Position numbers and translations under genes: made by a program. The notes beneath the pieces were generated by a model that saw only the letters and a list, made by a program, of their open reading frames with translations, was not told where the DNA came from and did not search any database. A stretch of 64,000 nt of DNA from Branchiostoma belcheri (taxonomy: Eukaryota > Chordata > Leptocardii > Amphioxiformes > Branchiostomatidae), in the NCBI RefSeq assembly GCF_001625305.1, contig NW_017802379.1:3049975-3113974 (forward strand), given 5' to 3'. This document shows positions 47,001 to 57,700 of this stretch, piece after piece (the stretch's first letter is position 1; the number at the start of each line of letters is the position of its first letter).

Positions 47001-50000
47001 CTTCATACTGACATCCCTGTTGCTGTCCTTGGTGCTGATTGACCTTTATGATAACATTGCTGTTGTTGTCCTTGGTGCTGAATGTTCTTCATACTATTGC
47101 TGTTACTCGTTCTGTTGCTGTCCTCTTGATGACCAACATACCAACTTCACTGTTGCTGCAATGGTGCTGATTCCTGTATTGCCTTAATATGTAGACACTA
47201 CTGTTTATGCCCCTGTTGCAGAATAACCATATGTACTAAAAGTGCTACTGTCTTCTGTAGGTATTTGGTGCACACAATGTAGAAGTGGTCACCAGAACCA
47301 GAACTGAGCACCTGACTGAGGAAGAAAAGGAGAGAACTAGAGGTAAAGAGAAGCAAACTAATCCATTCTTTTTGAGATGAGCTCCTCACATTTTCCTTTT
47401 GTTTCTTTGGGACACAGATATTGTATAGTAAGACATTTGCCATATTGATGTATTGTCTTTGCCATGTCTAAACATTGTCATTGCTTTCTACTCTGCAACA
47501 GAAGCAAACAAGACACCTTTCCAGTCTTTCCTTGGCATAGTGGAGGAACATGAAGAGAATTTGAAGGGTGCAGAAGGGGTGAGTGATACAGAGTCTTTGT
47601 GACACAAAGTATCACTCTTCAGGGCTTTAGTGGTATCCGTCTGCCATGTTTTTTGGACATATGGATCTCTAACTAGTTGTTCGCTTATGATTTTGTGAAC
47701 AGCATGATTCATATAAGAATTTGTTTTTTGCCCTCTCTTCAGAATGAAACTCTTGTTTTCTCCAACCCAACCAACCCAACTAACATCATGGCGGAGGAGT
47801 ATTTTGACCAGGAGTTTGACCTTGGAGAGAGGGACATCGGCAGGCCCATAGAACAGACCACAAAAACACAGAAGTTTAAGGTGAGATTAGTGAAGAACAG
47901 TTTGTGTTACACAAACTCTTGAATGGGTTTGTGAAGATTATAATTATGAGATTTCAATTTTATCCAGTGGTAAAGTGTGAATCAGAATTTTATTTATCAT
48001 GCCGTAACAGTCTCTTTACCACCATGTCTGGAGACATAGACTCAAGAGAGCCTTTAGAAAAAAAATGAAATACGAATGGGCATATATGTGCATATGTGTA
48101 GATATGTAAATATTGTACATTTGGGAATGCATCTTTAGCAGTGACACCTGTGCTGCAATACAATGTGAACCAGTCAGAATTGCCCTGAGGAAGGTGACAA
48201 ACGGTCACCGAAATGTCGGCTGAATAAAAGACTTGGTTGTGTAAAAAGAGTCTGTCTACTCAGTGTCTTACCAACCTGAAGAAACTATTCATGGAAGATG
48301 TGTTTTGATGTGTTTTGTCCTGTCCCCTGTAGGCTACCCTGTGGCTGTGTGACCAGTTCCCCCTGACTCTGCAGGACCAGTTACTGCCCATTATTGACCT
48401 GATGGCCCGCAGTAACGCACACTTCGCTCGCCTCAAGGACTTCATCACGCTACAGCTCCCATCTGGCTTCCCTGTCAAAATAGGTCAGGGGACATAGGGT
48501 TAGAGGTCGTATAGGTCAGAGGTTAGGGTGTAAATGTTTGGGATTATTTTCTTTTAGTGAGTTTTTTTTCCTATTGTTGGTTTAAAATTAAAAATGTATA
48601 CTTTGTGCTCCTGTGCCCTGAAATGACCAGATATTAAACTAAATTTGGTATGGGATTTTTTGGTGGAATGTATAACTTTTATCTTTAATTTCTCTTTATT
48701 AATTAGTATCTCTGATTGTAGATGTTTGTTTTTCAGTTTTCTATTTCAAGATAAAAATGTATTATGTCACTATAAATTGACCTGAAATTTGGTATGGGGG
48801 TGCCTTGGGCATATGCACTTTGTACATGTCTTTTTTTCACATTTGTAGCATTCACCATTATCATTCTCTGTAGAAATTCCACTGTTCCACGTGCTGAATG
48901 CTCGCATCACATTCGGGAACCTGAACGGGACGGATGAAGAAGTGGACGGGGTGGCGGCCATCAAAGTGGAGTCCCCTACTGAGGAGGAAGTGGAATCACC
49001 CACTGAGGAGGAGACACTGCTGGCTGCCACTCCAGGTGGGCAGGAACATTCCTGTGTCCAAATTTGGTCAAAGACTCATCTTTATGTCCAAATTTGGTCA
49101 AAAGAGATACTAAGTCTTCCATATTTATTCCTTATGTCCAAACTTGGTCAAAATAAGATCTTTATGTCCAAATTTGGGCAAAGAGAAATCCTTATGTTCA
49201 TAGTTGGTCAAAGAGACATCCTTACGTCTGAATTTGGTCATCAAAGGGACATCCTTATGTCCAAATTTGGTCAAAGAGACATCCTTACTTTCATATTTGG
49301 TTAAAGAGAAATCCTTATGTCCAAATTTGGTCAAAGAGACCTCCTTATGTCCAAATTTGATCAAAGAGACATCCTTACTTCAATATTTGGAGAGACATCC
49401 CTGTATGCAAATTTTGTCAAAGTTCAACATATTATGCTATACATGCAAGTTGAACACTATACTAGATTCTTTAACAAGACCTTTTGATCTCCATAGGAGC
49501 TACCAAGATGGTCTGTGACATTGACCCCATGACCTTCGAGGCTCCTCTTGGTTATAACCAAGTCCAGGCCTCGGGTCGCAGGGAACGCAGGCGTCACCAT
49601 GACGAGGACGACGCCCTGCTGCAGTTTGCCATCCAGCAGAGCCTGTTAGAGGCTAACGGCGCCGTGGTGGGTGATCAGGTCAGGACACTTAGTTCTTGTT
49701 TTTGGCAACGCCTCAATAGAAATCTTTTTACTGTGTATTGACATGAGAACCAGCACAATGAATGGATGTAATCTTGTATTTTTTAATTATTGAATATTTT
49801 CATGGATAATGAATGTGAAATTAAAAAAAGGCTTTGTTATTTTTTCTGACAATTAGATCGCAAGAATATCCTTTATACTACATTTAATATGTACAGAAAT
49901 ACCTACAAAAATAGTTGGGTGCACTGGTGCACCCATGGTATGTAGTAATGCTCATTGTTTTATTGTCCACAGATGACCATGCTGGAAGCTCTTGGAGCTA

Positions 50001-50626
50001 CAACTCCAGAAGAGTATGAAAATGAACAACTTCAGAGGTATATATACAATGTGATGTACAACCTATTAGAATTAGATTAAATTGGTGTTGCCTCAGTTGT
50101 GTAAGATTTTATGTAAGAAGCCCTGTTTAGATAACATGTCCATTTCCTCTTACTCCAGGGCTATCCAAGAGAGTTTGATGTTGGCTCAGGGTGAGTCCAT
50201 TCCAGAAGCAGCAGCGGGGGAGTCCTGCCCTGCCCCAGTGGTCCAGCCCGTTGCCGAGGCCCCACCCAACGACATGGACGCACAGCTCAGACTGGCGCTG
50301 GAGATGTCAGCCAAGGAGCAGGTGGGGGCAATGACCTTTTGGATTTAGTTTATGTTTACCAAAGGAAAACATAATTTATTGTTTTTGCTCTGTTTCTTCT
50401 TGTGCAAACAATGAAGGTCAATGACCTGAACCAGACTATCTGTTACCATGGTAACTAGTGTTGGGTTACATCATGTTGCAATTTTATAGCAGGAGGGATT
50501 TAGACTCCTGTCTGACCATATGTATTTTTTCTCTTTTCACCTCTATAGGCAGAAGCAGATAGACGAAGAAAGGAAGAGGAAGAAGAACTAGAAAGGATTC
50601 TCCAGTTGTCCCTCACAGACAAATGA
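44041..50626 (+). CDS. ANKRD13: Ankyrin repeat domain-containing protein 13 (ANKRD13 A/B/D type), ubiquitin-binding endocytic adaptor
   Basis: Fifteen exons join in phase: 44041-44142, 44826-44961, 45207-45331, 45674-45719, 45819-45962, 46344-46594, 47261-47342, 47502-47578, 47743-47880, 48333-48483, 48874-49035, 49497-49678, 49973-50037, 50159-50321, 50549-50626 (TGA), giving 633 aa. Residues 41-105 hold two ankyrin repeats ([19 protein letters not shown], then [15 protein letters not shown]). The family-specific central region follows, with [19 protein letters not shown] and SYIFKGE. Four ubiquitin-interacting motifs lie at about 508-524 ([13 protein letters not shown]), 550-566 ([13 protein letters not shown]), 594-608 (LRLALEMS) and 618-633 (LERILQLSL). 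UIMs mark the A/B/D group, which in vertebrates binds Lys63-linked ubiquitin on internalised receptors such as EGFR; ANKRD13C lacks them. Human ANKRD13A is about 590 aa. It shares a promoter region with the methyltransferase. Confidence 0.95.
46752..47110. repeat. Minisatellite, 43-bp unit, about 8 copies, in ANKRD13 intron 6
   Basis: Units start 'ggtgctga' at 46816, 46859 and 46902, exactly 43 bp apart, and continue with 'ccttcatactgacat' and 'gttgttgctgtcctt'. Copies at the edges are more diverged. Confidence 0.9.
48181..48230 (+). ncRNA. Hammerhead-ribozyme-like motif at the end of a retroelement remnant
   Basis: CTGAGGA (48185-48191) fits the CUGANGA core. A 6-bp stem follows (GGTGAC 48193-48198 with GTCACC 48204-48209, loop AAACG), then GAAA (48210-48213), then TGTC (48214-48217), and GGC (48218-48220) can pair with GCC before the core. 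Core order matches a type I hammerhead with a tiny stem III, as reported for Penelope-like elements. One extra A (48192) lies between core and stem II, so it may not be a true or active ribozyme. 'gaataaaag' follows, like a retroelement 3' end. It lies in ANKRD13 intron 9. Confidence 0.4.
48267..48294 (+). repeat. Copy of the dispersed retroelement-type tail sequence
   Basis: 'taccaacctgaagaaactat' matches 25197-25226 and the inverted 3641-3672. It lies about 45 bp after the hammerhead-like motif and its AATAAA-like end, within ANKRD13 intron 9. Confidence 0.6.
49057..49425. repeat. Minisatellite, 30-bp unit, about 12 copies, in ANKRD13 intron 11
   Basis: The unit 'tccaaatttggtcaaagaga' plus 'catccttatg' is repeated with variants of 30-33 bp. 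It begins 21 bp after the exon 11 donor. Because 30 is a multiple of 3, several frames on both strands stay open, which produces spurious open frames made of 10-residue repeats. Confidence 0.9.
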
Positions 50627-53490
50627 TGGTACAGTCCCACCTTGCAGGCAACCCTCAACACCCCCGCTTATCAAATGTGCTGGTCTGAGGTCAGATGACC
50701 CTCGACCCTTTAGTGCTGTTTTGCATATTATAAACTACACGTACCATGATGCAGTAACCAATGCCAAACTTTAGATAAGTTGCTTATACTATAAACTTAA
50801 TGCATTGTTTGCTGACTAAACTCTTTAGGAAATGTTGATTTATCGTTACAAAACGCAAAAAGAACTTCTTATTTTTTAGTTCTTTGAGAAAAGGGAGTTT
50901 AATTGGAAGACCTTGTTTTAGCCAGCAAGGTCGTGATATATTATTATTCTGGAGTCATGGTGAAGGCTATTCCATTGCTATTCTGGGGGTGATGTTAGAA
51001 AATTGTCTTGAGATTTGCCTCCCCTTGCCAGGGGAAAAAAGGGTTTCATTCACAATGAAGGCAACCTGATTAATTGCTTACTCAAAACCACAAGCTTTAG
51101 GATTTGTAGTACACACATTGTTTTTCTGTGATTTTGTATGATTTATATCGTGTGTTATTCTGATTTTCTATTTTAGAATGCAGTAAGTATTATTTGTTGT
51201 GTTCTGTCACCTGAACAGGATTTTCATATGAGACAAACAGTTGTTGGGTGGCACAAGTTTAACAAGGAATAAAACTGGTGCAAGGAAGATGATAAATAGA
51301 GTGCGGAAAATATTAGCAAGCAACAAGAACAACCAAAAATAATGAAAAATGAGTATCTGTTTTGCTCAGATATGCCCCCGTACTAAATCATAATCCATAC
51401 CTGAAATGGCCTATGATATACTATTAAGACTTTTGTAAATATAAGATTTTTTAATGTTATGTTGAGTTCATCTTCAAAGCTATGTTGTCTTGTTGCCAAA
51501 TCAAAATGAAAATAATGTTTCTTGTGCAATGTGATTTTTATTGAGGCAAACGTAAACTATTTGCTGTGACCATAAAGGTTTACAGAAAAGTTGCATTGAA
51601 TTGATTTTTGTAGGACTGATTCTGATTCAGAGGCTGCCTTTTTTTGACATTTGTGGAAAATGAGCTCTTGGTTTCATCCCTTAGCAAAAGAGCTTGAAAC
51701 ACCATGCATGCATTCTAAATTTGGCATTTGTTTGGACAAAATTTTTCAAATTTGAGATCCTAAAACACCTGTACACATATGACCAGCTAAAACCTGTAGC
51801 TAGTCAGAAAACTAAAGATTGCACAATGATTGTGAGAATGCTGTTTACTTGAATTATGTTTGTATTATCATTTGCTTGTTTACAATGTGCAAGATGTCAT
51901 ATTCACCATGTATATGTAAAAATCACCAGGTGCTAATGGATGACAGTTGATAGTTGCAGGGCTACAGTGTACATGTACATGCAGGACTATTGCTTATACA
52001 TGTAATAGATGGGCTCTTTTTGTCTTGGAAGACAGTCTACGGCTTTCTATGCTTCTCATGGTTTCTGTTAGTCACTGAGCATTTTTGCTGCCACAGTTCT
52101 TGCTGTACAGTGCCTCTCATGACTAGTACAGCCAATATGAAATGTTATGATTTTAATTCACCACTGTTCATAAACATTAACAAAAGCAACTTTTCCTTTG
52201 TGAGATCAGTGATATTCCTCTAAAAATCTTCCATGTAAGAGAAAAAAGACAAGCGCCATGACTGAAATGTTAGAACTGTAACCTCTATGTGATAGGAAGG
52301 GAGTGTTCTGAATGATGTAGCAGTGTAGACCTTTGCTTTATAATATGTACTGTTCTAATACTGTTCAAGTACTGTTATGATACGAAGGAAAGAGCATGAA
52401 ACAATAGTATACCTCCTCATGTAATGCCTAGTAAGTTGTACATATTTAAAATGGTGTCCAAGGTGGTAATTGGGTAAAGGGACACAAAAGGGTAGGACAG
52501 CAGCAATGCTATGTAATATACTAGCAGTTTAGCATGTGTCCTATAGTTGTATCAGTATCTCTATACCTACAACAGTCAATTACTGCTATGTTTTATAGAT
52601 CACCAAAAACATCATGTATTATTGCATGTGCTTCAGCTTTTTATAAAAATAACATCATATGCTAATTTATAATGTATCCAGTTTTACAAAGGGAATGATA
52701 AGAATGGTATAAGATTGATATTATCTTGTGCATTTCAGTGAAAAATGTTGTTACACAACCAAAGTCTGTCATTGGATGTTGGCAACACACTGTTGGGTCC
52801 TGTTGCATCATGGGAATACCAACTGTGTACAGTTGCATGATGGGAATACCTACAGAATGTCATGAACTGTGATATGCTATACTGTCATATTTGATACATG
52901 TATGCATGTTGTTGGCTTTAGATTTCTTCCACTATAATACAGTGTCTATACAATATGGAAAAAATGGTTCTGAAAAATTGCCTCTAGTCACAGTGAAATG
53001 ATACATAACAATTTCAGTTGGAATTATTTCAATGCTAAATGTATATTTTGTATATTCTCTCCACAAATTATATGTATTATGTACTCCAAAACTTTGTTAT
53101 TATCACTAAGTCTTGTTGCTGTTTCTGTCACTCTCATTAATGTTAATTATAGAATGAGTCTATGGGAAAGACTAGAGGAGAAGAGGCTTATATTATGTTT
53201 CCACCTACTTAAAAGTGCAATAACATATCTGTTTAAAAGTTGTAATTATGTATATCTGTATGTATTTAAGTGTCTTAGTTGATGGTTATATCTTTATTCT
53301 CACAGTGTTTAAGGGCTGAAGAAGAAGCTTGCCTCCAAACTATGCTATTTACCATGTCACTTCACACTGCAAAGTAAGCTTGAAGTTATGTATACTAGGA
53401 AGTATTATTAGGAGTAGCATGCTGTACTGACCAGTGCATCTATTATGAGCAACCACTGTCAAAATGTAGCTGTAAATAAATGAAAAGAAT
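50627..53490 (+). other. Probable long 3' UTR of ANKRD13
   Basis: 2.9 kb of AT-rich, non-coding sequence without splice-linked exons follows the stop codon. A clean AATAAA lies at 53475-53480. The short open frames inside (such as 51954-52223 and 52998-53282) carry no recognisable domain. Confidence 0.6.
53475..53480 (+). terminator. Candidate poly(A) signal of ANKRD13
   Basis: AATAAA within 'ctgtaaataaatg'. It is the last strong signal before the intergenic stretch leading to the opposing VWA-ZP gene. Confidence 0.55.
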
Positions 53491-54477
53491 ACTCACTTTC
53501 TGTGCTTTGTTTTTTGGTGTATACTTGAATGCGAGGGTAAATCAAAATGCAATAGGCCTCACTAGGAATAAGTAATACTTAAAGTAAATTGCGGGTCATA
53601 TCTAAACCATGATAATATTTCAAACCCAAAAAGTGATCCAAGCGTGCAAATAGAAGATCATTATGAAAGGTAAGTTAAGTTGACAGGATATTTGAACTCT
53701 GCCTTTTCAGAACTTATCTAATGCTAAAAAGTAACTTAAGAAAACATGTCTTTTCTTTTGTGGACAATTTGTGTAATGGTCTTAAAAAGTTTTATTTTTC
53801 AGTATGCAGTTGGTGCTATTTGTAAGAAATTGTACTCTTAAACTGGTTATGCTTTTCATACTTAATGATACTTAGGGGACTTAAAACAAAATTGCAACAT
53901 GGCACTTAGGGAAATTCGGGTCAGTTGGGTCAGTTTTAGACTAGGCAGACTTGATTTAATGGACTTTATGTAAGGTAAAACTATTTGAAATTCATAAACT
54001 GAGTTCTACGTTTCTAATGTTTAGAATGTTTTGTGCATCGGTGTTAAAAAGCAGGTAACTGAAAATTATATTTAGTCATGGGACAAGATCATGGGGGACA
54101 AGATCATTAGTGCTGTATCTCTTAACGCCCAGTTGAAATAACGGTAAACCAAAGACTCATGAAAGAGCGACCTATCTCACCGATGATTTATGTTAAATAA
54201 CAAGACATCAACCAAGTAAATTCATTCTATGACATTTTTTTAATTCACAAGACAATATTGGTACAAAATTGTTAACAGATTTATACAATGCCCTACCAGA
54301 AATGTCGTTCTACTATATACATCATGCCACAACGCGTTGTTTTCTAATAATCTCACAAACGATATTCTCACATCACATTTATATACATTTATATATTTAG
54401 TACTCTTTTTCCTTCAAACTCGCAAAAGTCAGTCTTTCATCTTGCTGACGGTGTCGACAGCAAGTCGGCTTTCTGCA
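53491..54477. other. Intergenic stretch and probable 3' end of the VWA-ZP gene
   Basis: I see no coding sequence. On the minus strand, ATTAAA-type signals occur at about 54238-54243 and an AATAAA at 53791-53796. Either could end the VWA-ZP transcript. Confidence 0.4.
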
Positions 54478-54478
54478 C
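54240..54478 (-). other. Candidate 3' UTR or alternative terminal exon of the VWA-ZP gene
   Basis: A good minus-strand acceptor (tttcacag, ending at 54479) precedes 54478. A matching donor (CATCAG/gtccga) lies 7 bp after the stop codon, at 54698, so a 3' UTR intron of 54479-54697 is possible. If spliced directly to exon 12 (55191), the frame would instead run about 25 codons to a stop and replace the furin-site exon. Confidence 0.35.
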
Positions 54479-54704
54479 CTGTGAAAATGCACAAAACAAG
54501 TTTTTAATGATGAACAAGGCATTAATGACATTTAACTAGTCCAAGAATTAAAGCATTTACCACGGAAATAGTTCTAGAACCTGATGTGAAAATCTAAACC
54601 AATCCAAACGTAATACACATACTAAAATTGCTACGTTCTTAAAGACTAGTCAAATTAAAGCGGCGCAATTTTAACAAAGGCCAAAGTTCAGTCGGACCTG
54701 ATGC

Positions 54705-57700
54705 TCAGATAGTGTCCATGTATTTCCGATCGCCGTCTATCTCCATGACCAGGGGCCCGCTGACGACGGTCCGCCTCAGCTCCATCCTGTCGTCCGCCGA
54801 CCGCTTCCGCTTCCCGATCGGTATGACCATGCGCTGACAGCCTTGGGCACACCTGGGGGAGCAAACGGAAAAGTTTCAAGGAATGAAAAGACTCCTTTAT
54901 ATAAAAGGTCTTTAGTCCTAGATTTTGACCATCTTTGTGGTCTTTTTAAGGCGATTGTAAACGTTAAGTCGTAGGATTCGTGTACATTTTTTGTACCTCA
55001 TTTTTTCAGGCAATTGGAAAAGGAATGTGAAAAGGAATTTCACAAGTGCAATCTGCATGGAGTTATTAGTCTCATAAACATAGCTCCTAATTGAGTCGTT
55101 CCGTTGAAAGGCAGTTTTACTGGCAGTTTTAAGGCAGTTATATAAAATACAGATGAGAAATATGGAATACAGATGAGAAACATAACGTACCTGTTTGCAG
55201 GATCAGAGGCCTTGCAGACTAGAAGGTCGCAGGTCAGGTATACTTTCGGGAAGTCGGTGACGAACTTGAAGGCCTCGAACTTGAAGCGGTCCGTGGCGTG
55301 ATTGGGAGCGGCTAACTCGTGATAGGTCGGATCTACGGGGCAGCTGTGGGAACCAACAAGGGAGAGTTGCAACAATGGAGATTTGAGATCGAGACCTAAA
55401 TTGTACGTTGAACACTTCAAAACTACTTCAAACTATGGAAAGCTATGAAGCTAAGCAAAGTTACTCGTTTCTGAAGTTACGAACGTTTGTGTGCTGGTTC
55501 AAGTCACATGAAATGTTGAGCGGTACGAAACTAAAGACCCATTAATGTCTGTAGACTGGTTGACACCACGTAGCCGTGGTTACAACAAAGTTAGAACATA
55601 GTTGTTGGCCAATAATTAGTTCCAGCATTAAATCTCGCTCTTTTAGCAAGTGTCCAAAGTAGTATTAGTAAACTAGTAGAACACAGTACCAAGACTCACC
55701 CATCTCTGACGAGCTCGTACACGGTGGTGCCGGTGGCGACTGTCGGTGTGTCCCTGGCCACGCAGCGCTCCGTCAGCATGCTGAGGTCGGGATCGGCGGT
55801 GATGAGCTGGATCTCCACATAGATGTCCTCACAAACACGCGCCATGACCGGGTACTCCGTGATGTAAGCCGGGCAGCCGGGCTCGCGACAGAACCTGCAA
55901 CGGTATGGACAGTTAACATTCAGGACCTAATAAATGCTAAAAGCATCTCAGTTGTGACGTCCTGAGCATGAAGTTACAGGTAGACAGCAGGGAAAGCTAG
56001 GATTATTATTCTTAGTCGTTCGGTCGTTGTATTAGCATCTATTAATCGAATACTAGACGAAGGTGAAGTATATTATTAAAGTTTCGCATTGAGAATGTCA
56101 TTGGTAGCTAAGTAAATGGGGATTTTATAGAACATGATGTTAACTATTGGGGTTCTAGAAATGATGGGTTAAGAGCAGTGAGTGGCACTTCGATGTTGAA
56201 AAGAAAAGCACTATACAAAATAGTACAATACCTGAGAATGGCGTGAATATGTCCGTTTCCCCGCTCCGAGTAGCGGTCCGGCTGGACGATGGGGTTATAG
56301 TCGGCCACCACGGTCTTGTGTCGGGGCAGCTCACAGCTGAAGTCCAGGATGAACCCACAGTCCCTGATGATGGGTTCACTGTGGGCCCGTCTCTTCCAGT
56401 CTTGTGTGACACGGTTACGGTACACGATGTTGTTAGGTTGCTCCTGCAGGAAGACAAAGAATTAAGACCTTAAAATGGTACACACATACCGGCTGGGTTA
56501 AGTACAAGTCACAAAATAATGAAATACAGGTAACGTTACATGTATACATCGTAAAGTTGCAACAATTAAGTAAATACAAGTCTGTTTCTCCTCGTTTCTT
56601 AGTACAGTTAGAAACCTGCAGTTTTCAAGACGAAAATAGGCTAGCAAGAAGGATTTGAAGTGACTTACGGAACTAGAAGTTCCACAGCCGGTGAGAGGGC
56701 TGGTGAGGACGAGATGAGTGCCGTTGTCCGTGGCGCCGCAGGAGGGGTCGGTCAGGTGCAGGTCCGTGGCGGAGAGCGAGGGCATCCGGGACCGCAGGAT
56801 GGCCACCGTCATGGAGTCTCCGTTACAGGAGATGGTCCAGTTCGTGTAATCTGAGGTGAACAGTTGAGAAGAGGACAAAAGGTTGGCTTTTACAAAACAT
56901 ATACCGTGCACAAAAAGCGAACATTTTAAAGCATGAATTAAGTGTCTTAATCTCTTACTGTAATATGATAAGTTTGGACATCAGTCAAAAGTGGAAGGTT
57001 AGATTAGATCAAACAAAATATTTTGCCCGGCGCTTGAAGTTACCAGTTACTCATTTTCTAGGCAAATAGGTTGTAGAAATGTACAAATGTACATGGTACT
57101 AACCTGGGCAGAAGTCTCCTTGTATTTGTGGTCTGAGGGTTTCAAACACCAGCTGGGAGTGGTCTTGAACGTGCATGACTCGGCTGGAGTCGCCGGCGAT
57201 TTGGAGCATCTCGGCGCTGTCGGCGTTACCGACTCCCACAGCGTACATGGTGAAGCCGTTATCTCTAGCCTAATGCGAGAAATATACATTCTAAGACTTA
57301 CGCATTGGGCGCTACGTAAAGGTGCAGGGATTCGGAAACTGTTGAAAGCTATAGGAATACACAGCTCATGTAATCTCCGCCTCTCCCGCAAATATTTGAC
57401 GGACCTGCAGTCGCTGTCTCATTGGTCGAGCCGCTAATAGCCATTCTATCACTGGTTAAATTGCTAAGCGTGATGAACAGCCAGGATCAAACTTACATAG
57501 TTGGAAGCGTCCAGAACAGTCGTCCTCCCCGCCTGACTCCGCCCATCAGTGATGACCATGCCCATCCGCTTGCCGGTAGTGGGGACCTGGATAGCCGCGT
57601 TCACCATGGCGTTGATGGCCGCTGCCGTCTGCGTGCCGCCGCCGTCCAGGTACTGGATGCAAGCGATGGCGTTCTTCAGAGAAACGCTGCGGATGCGAAT

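Noticed and set aside
49125..49364. Minus-strand frame of repeated TKFGHKD units
   Set aside because: By-product of the 30-bp minisatellite, whose unit length is a multiple of three.
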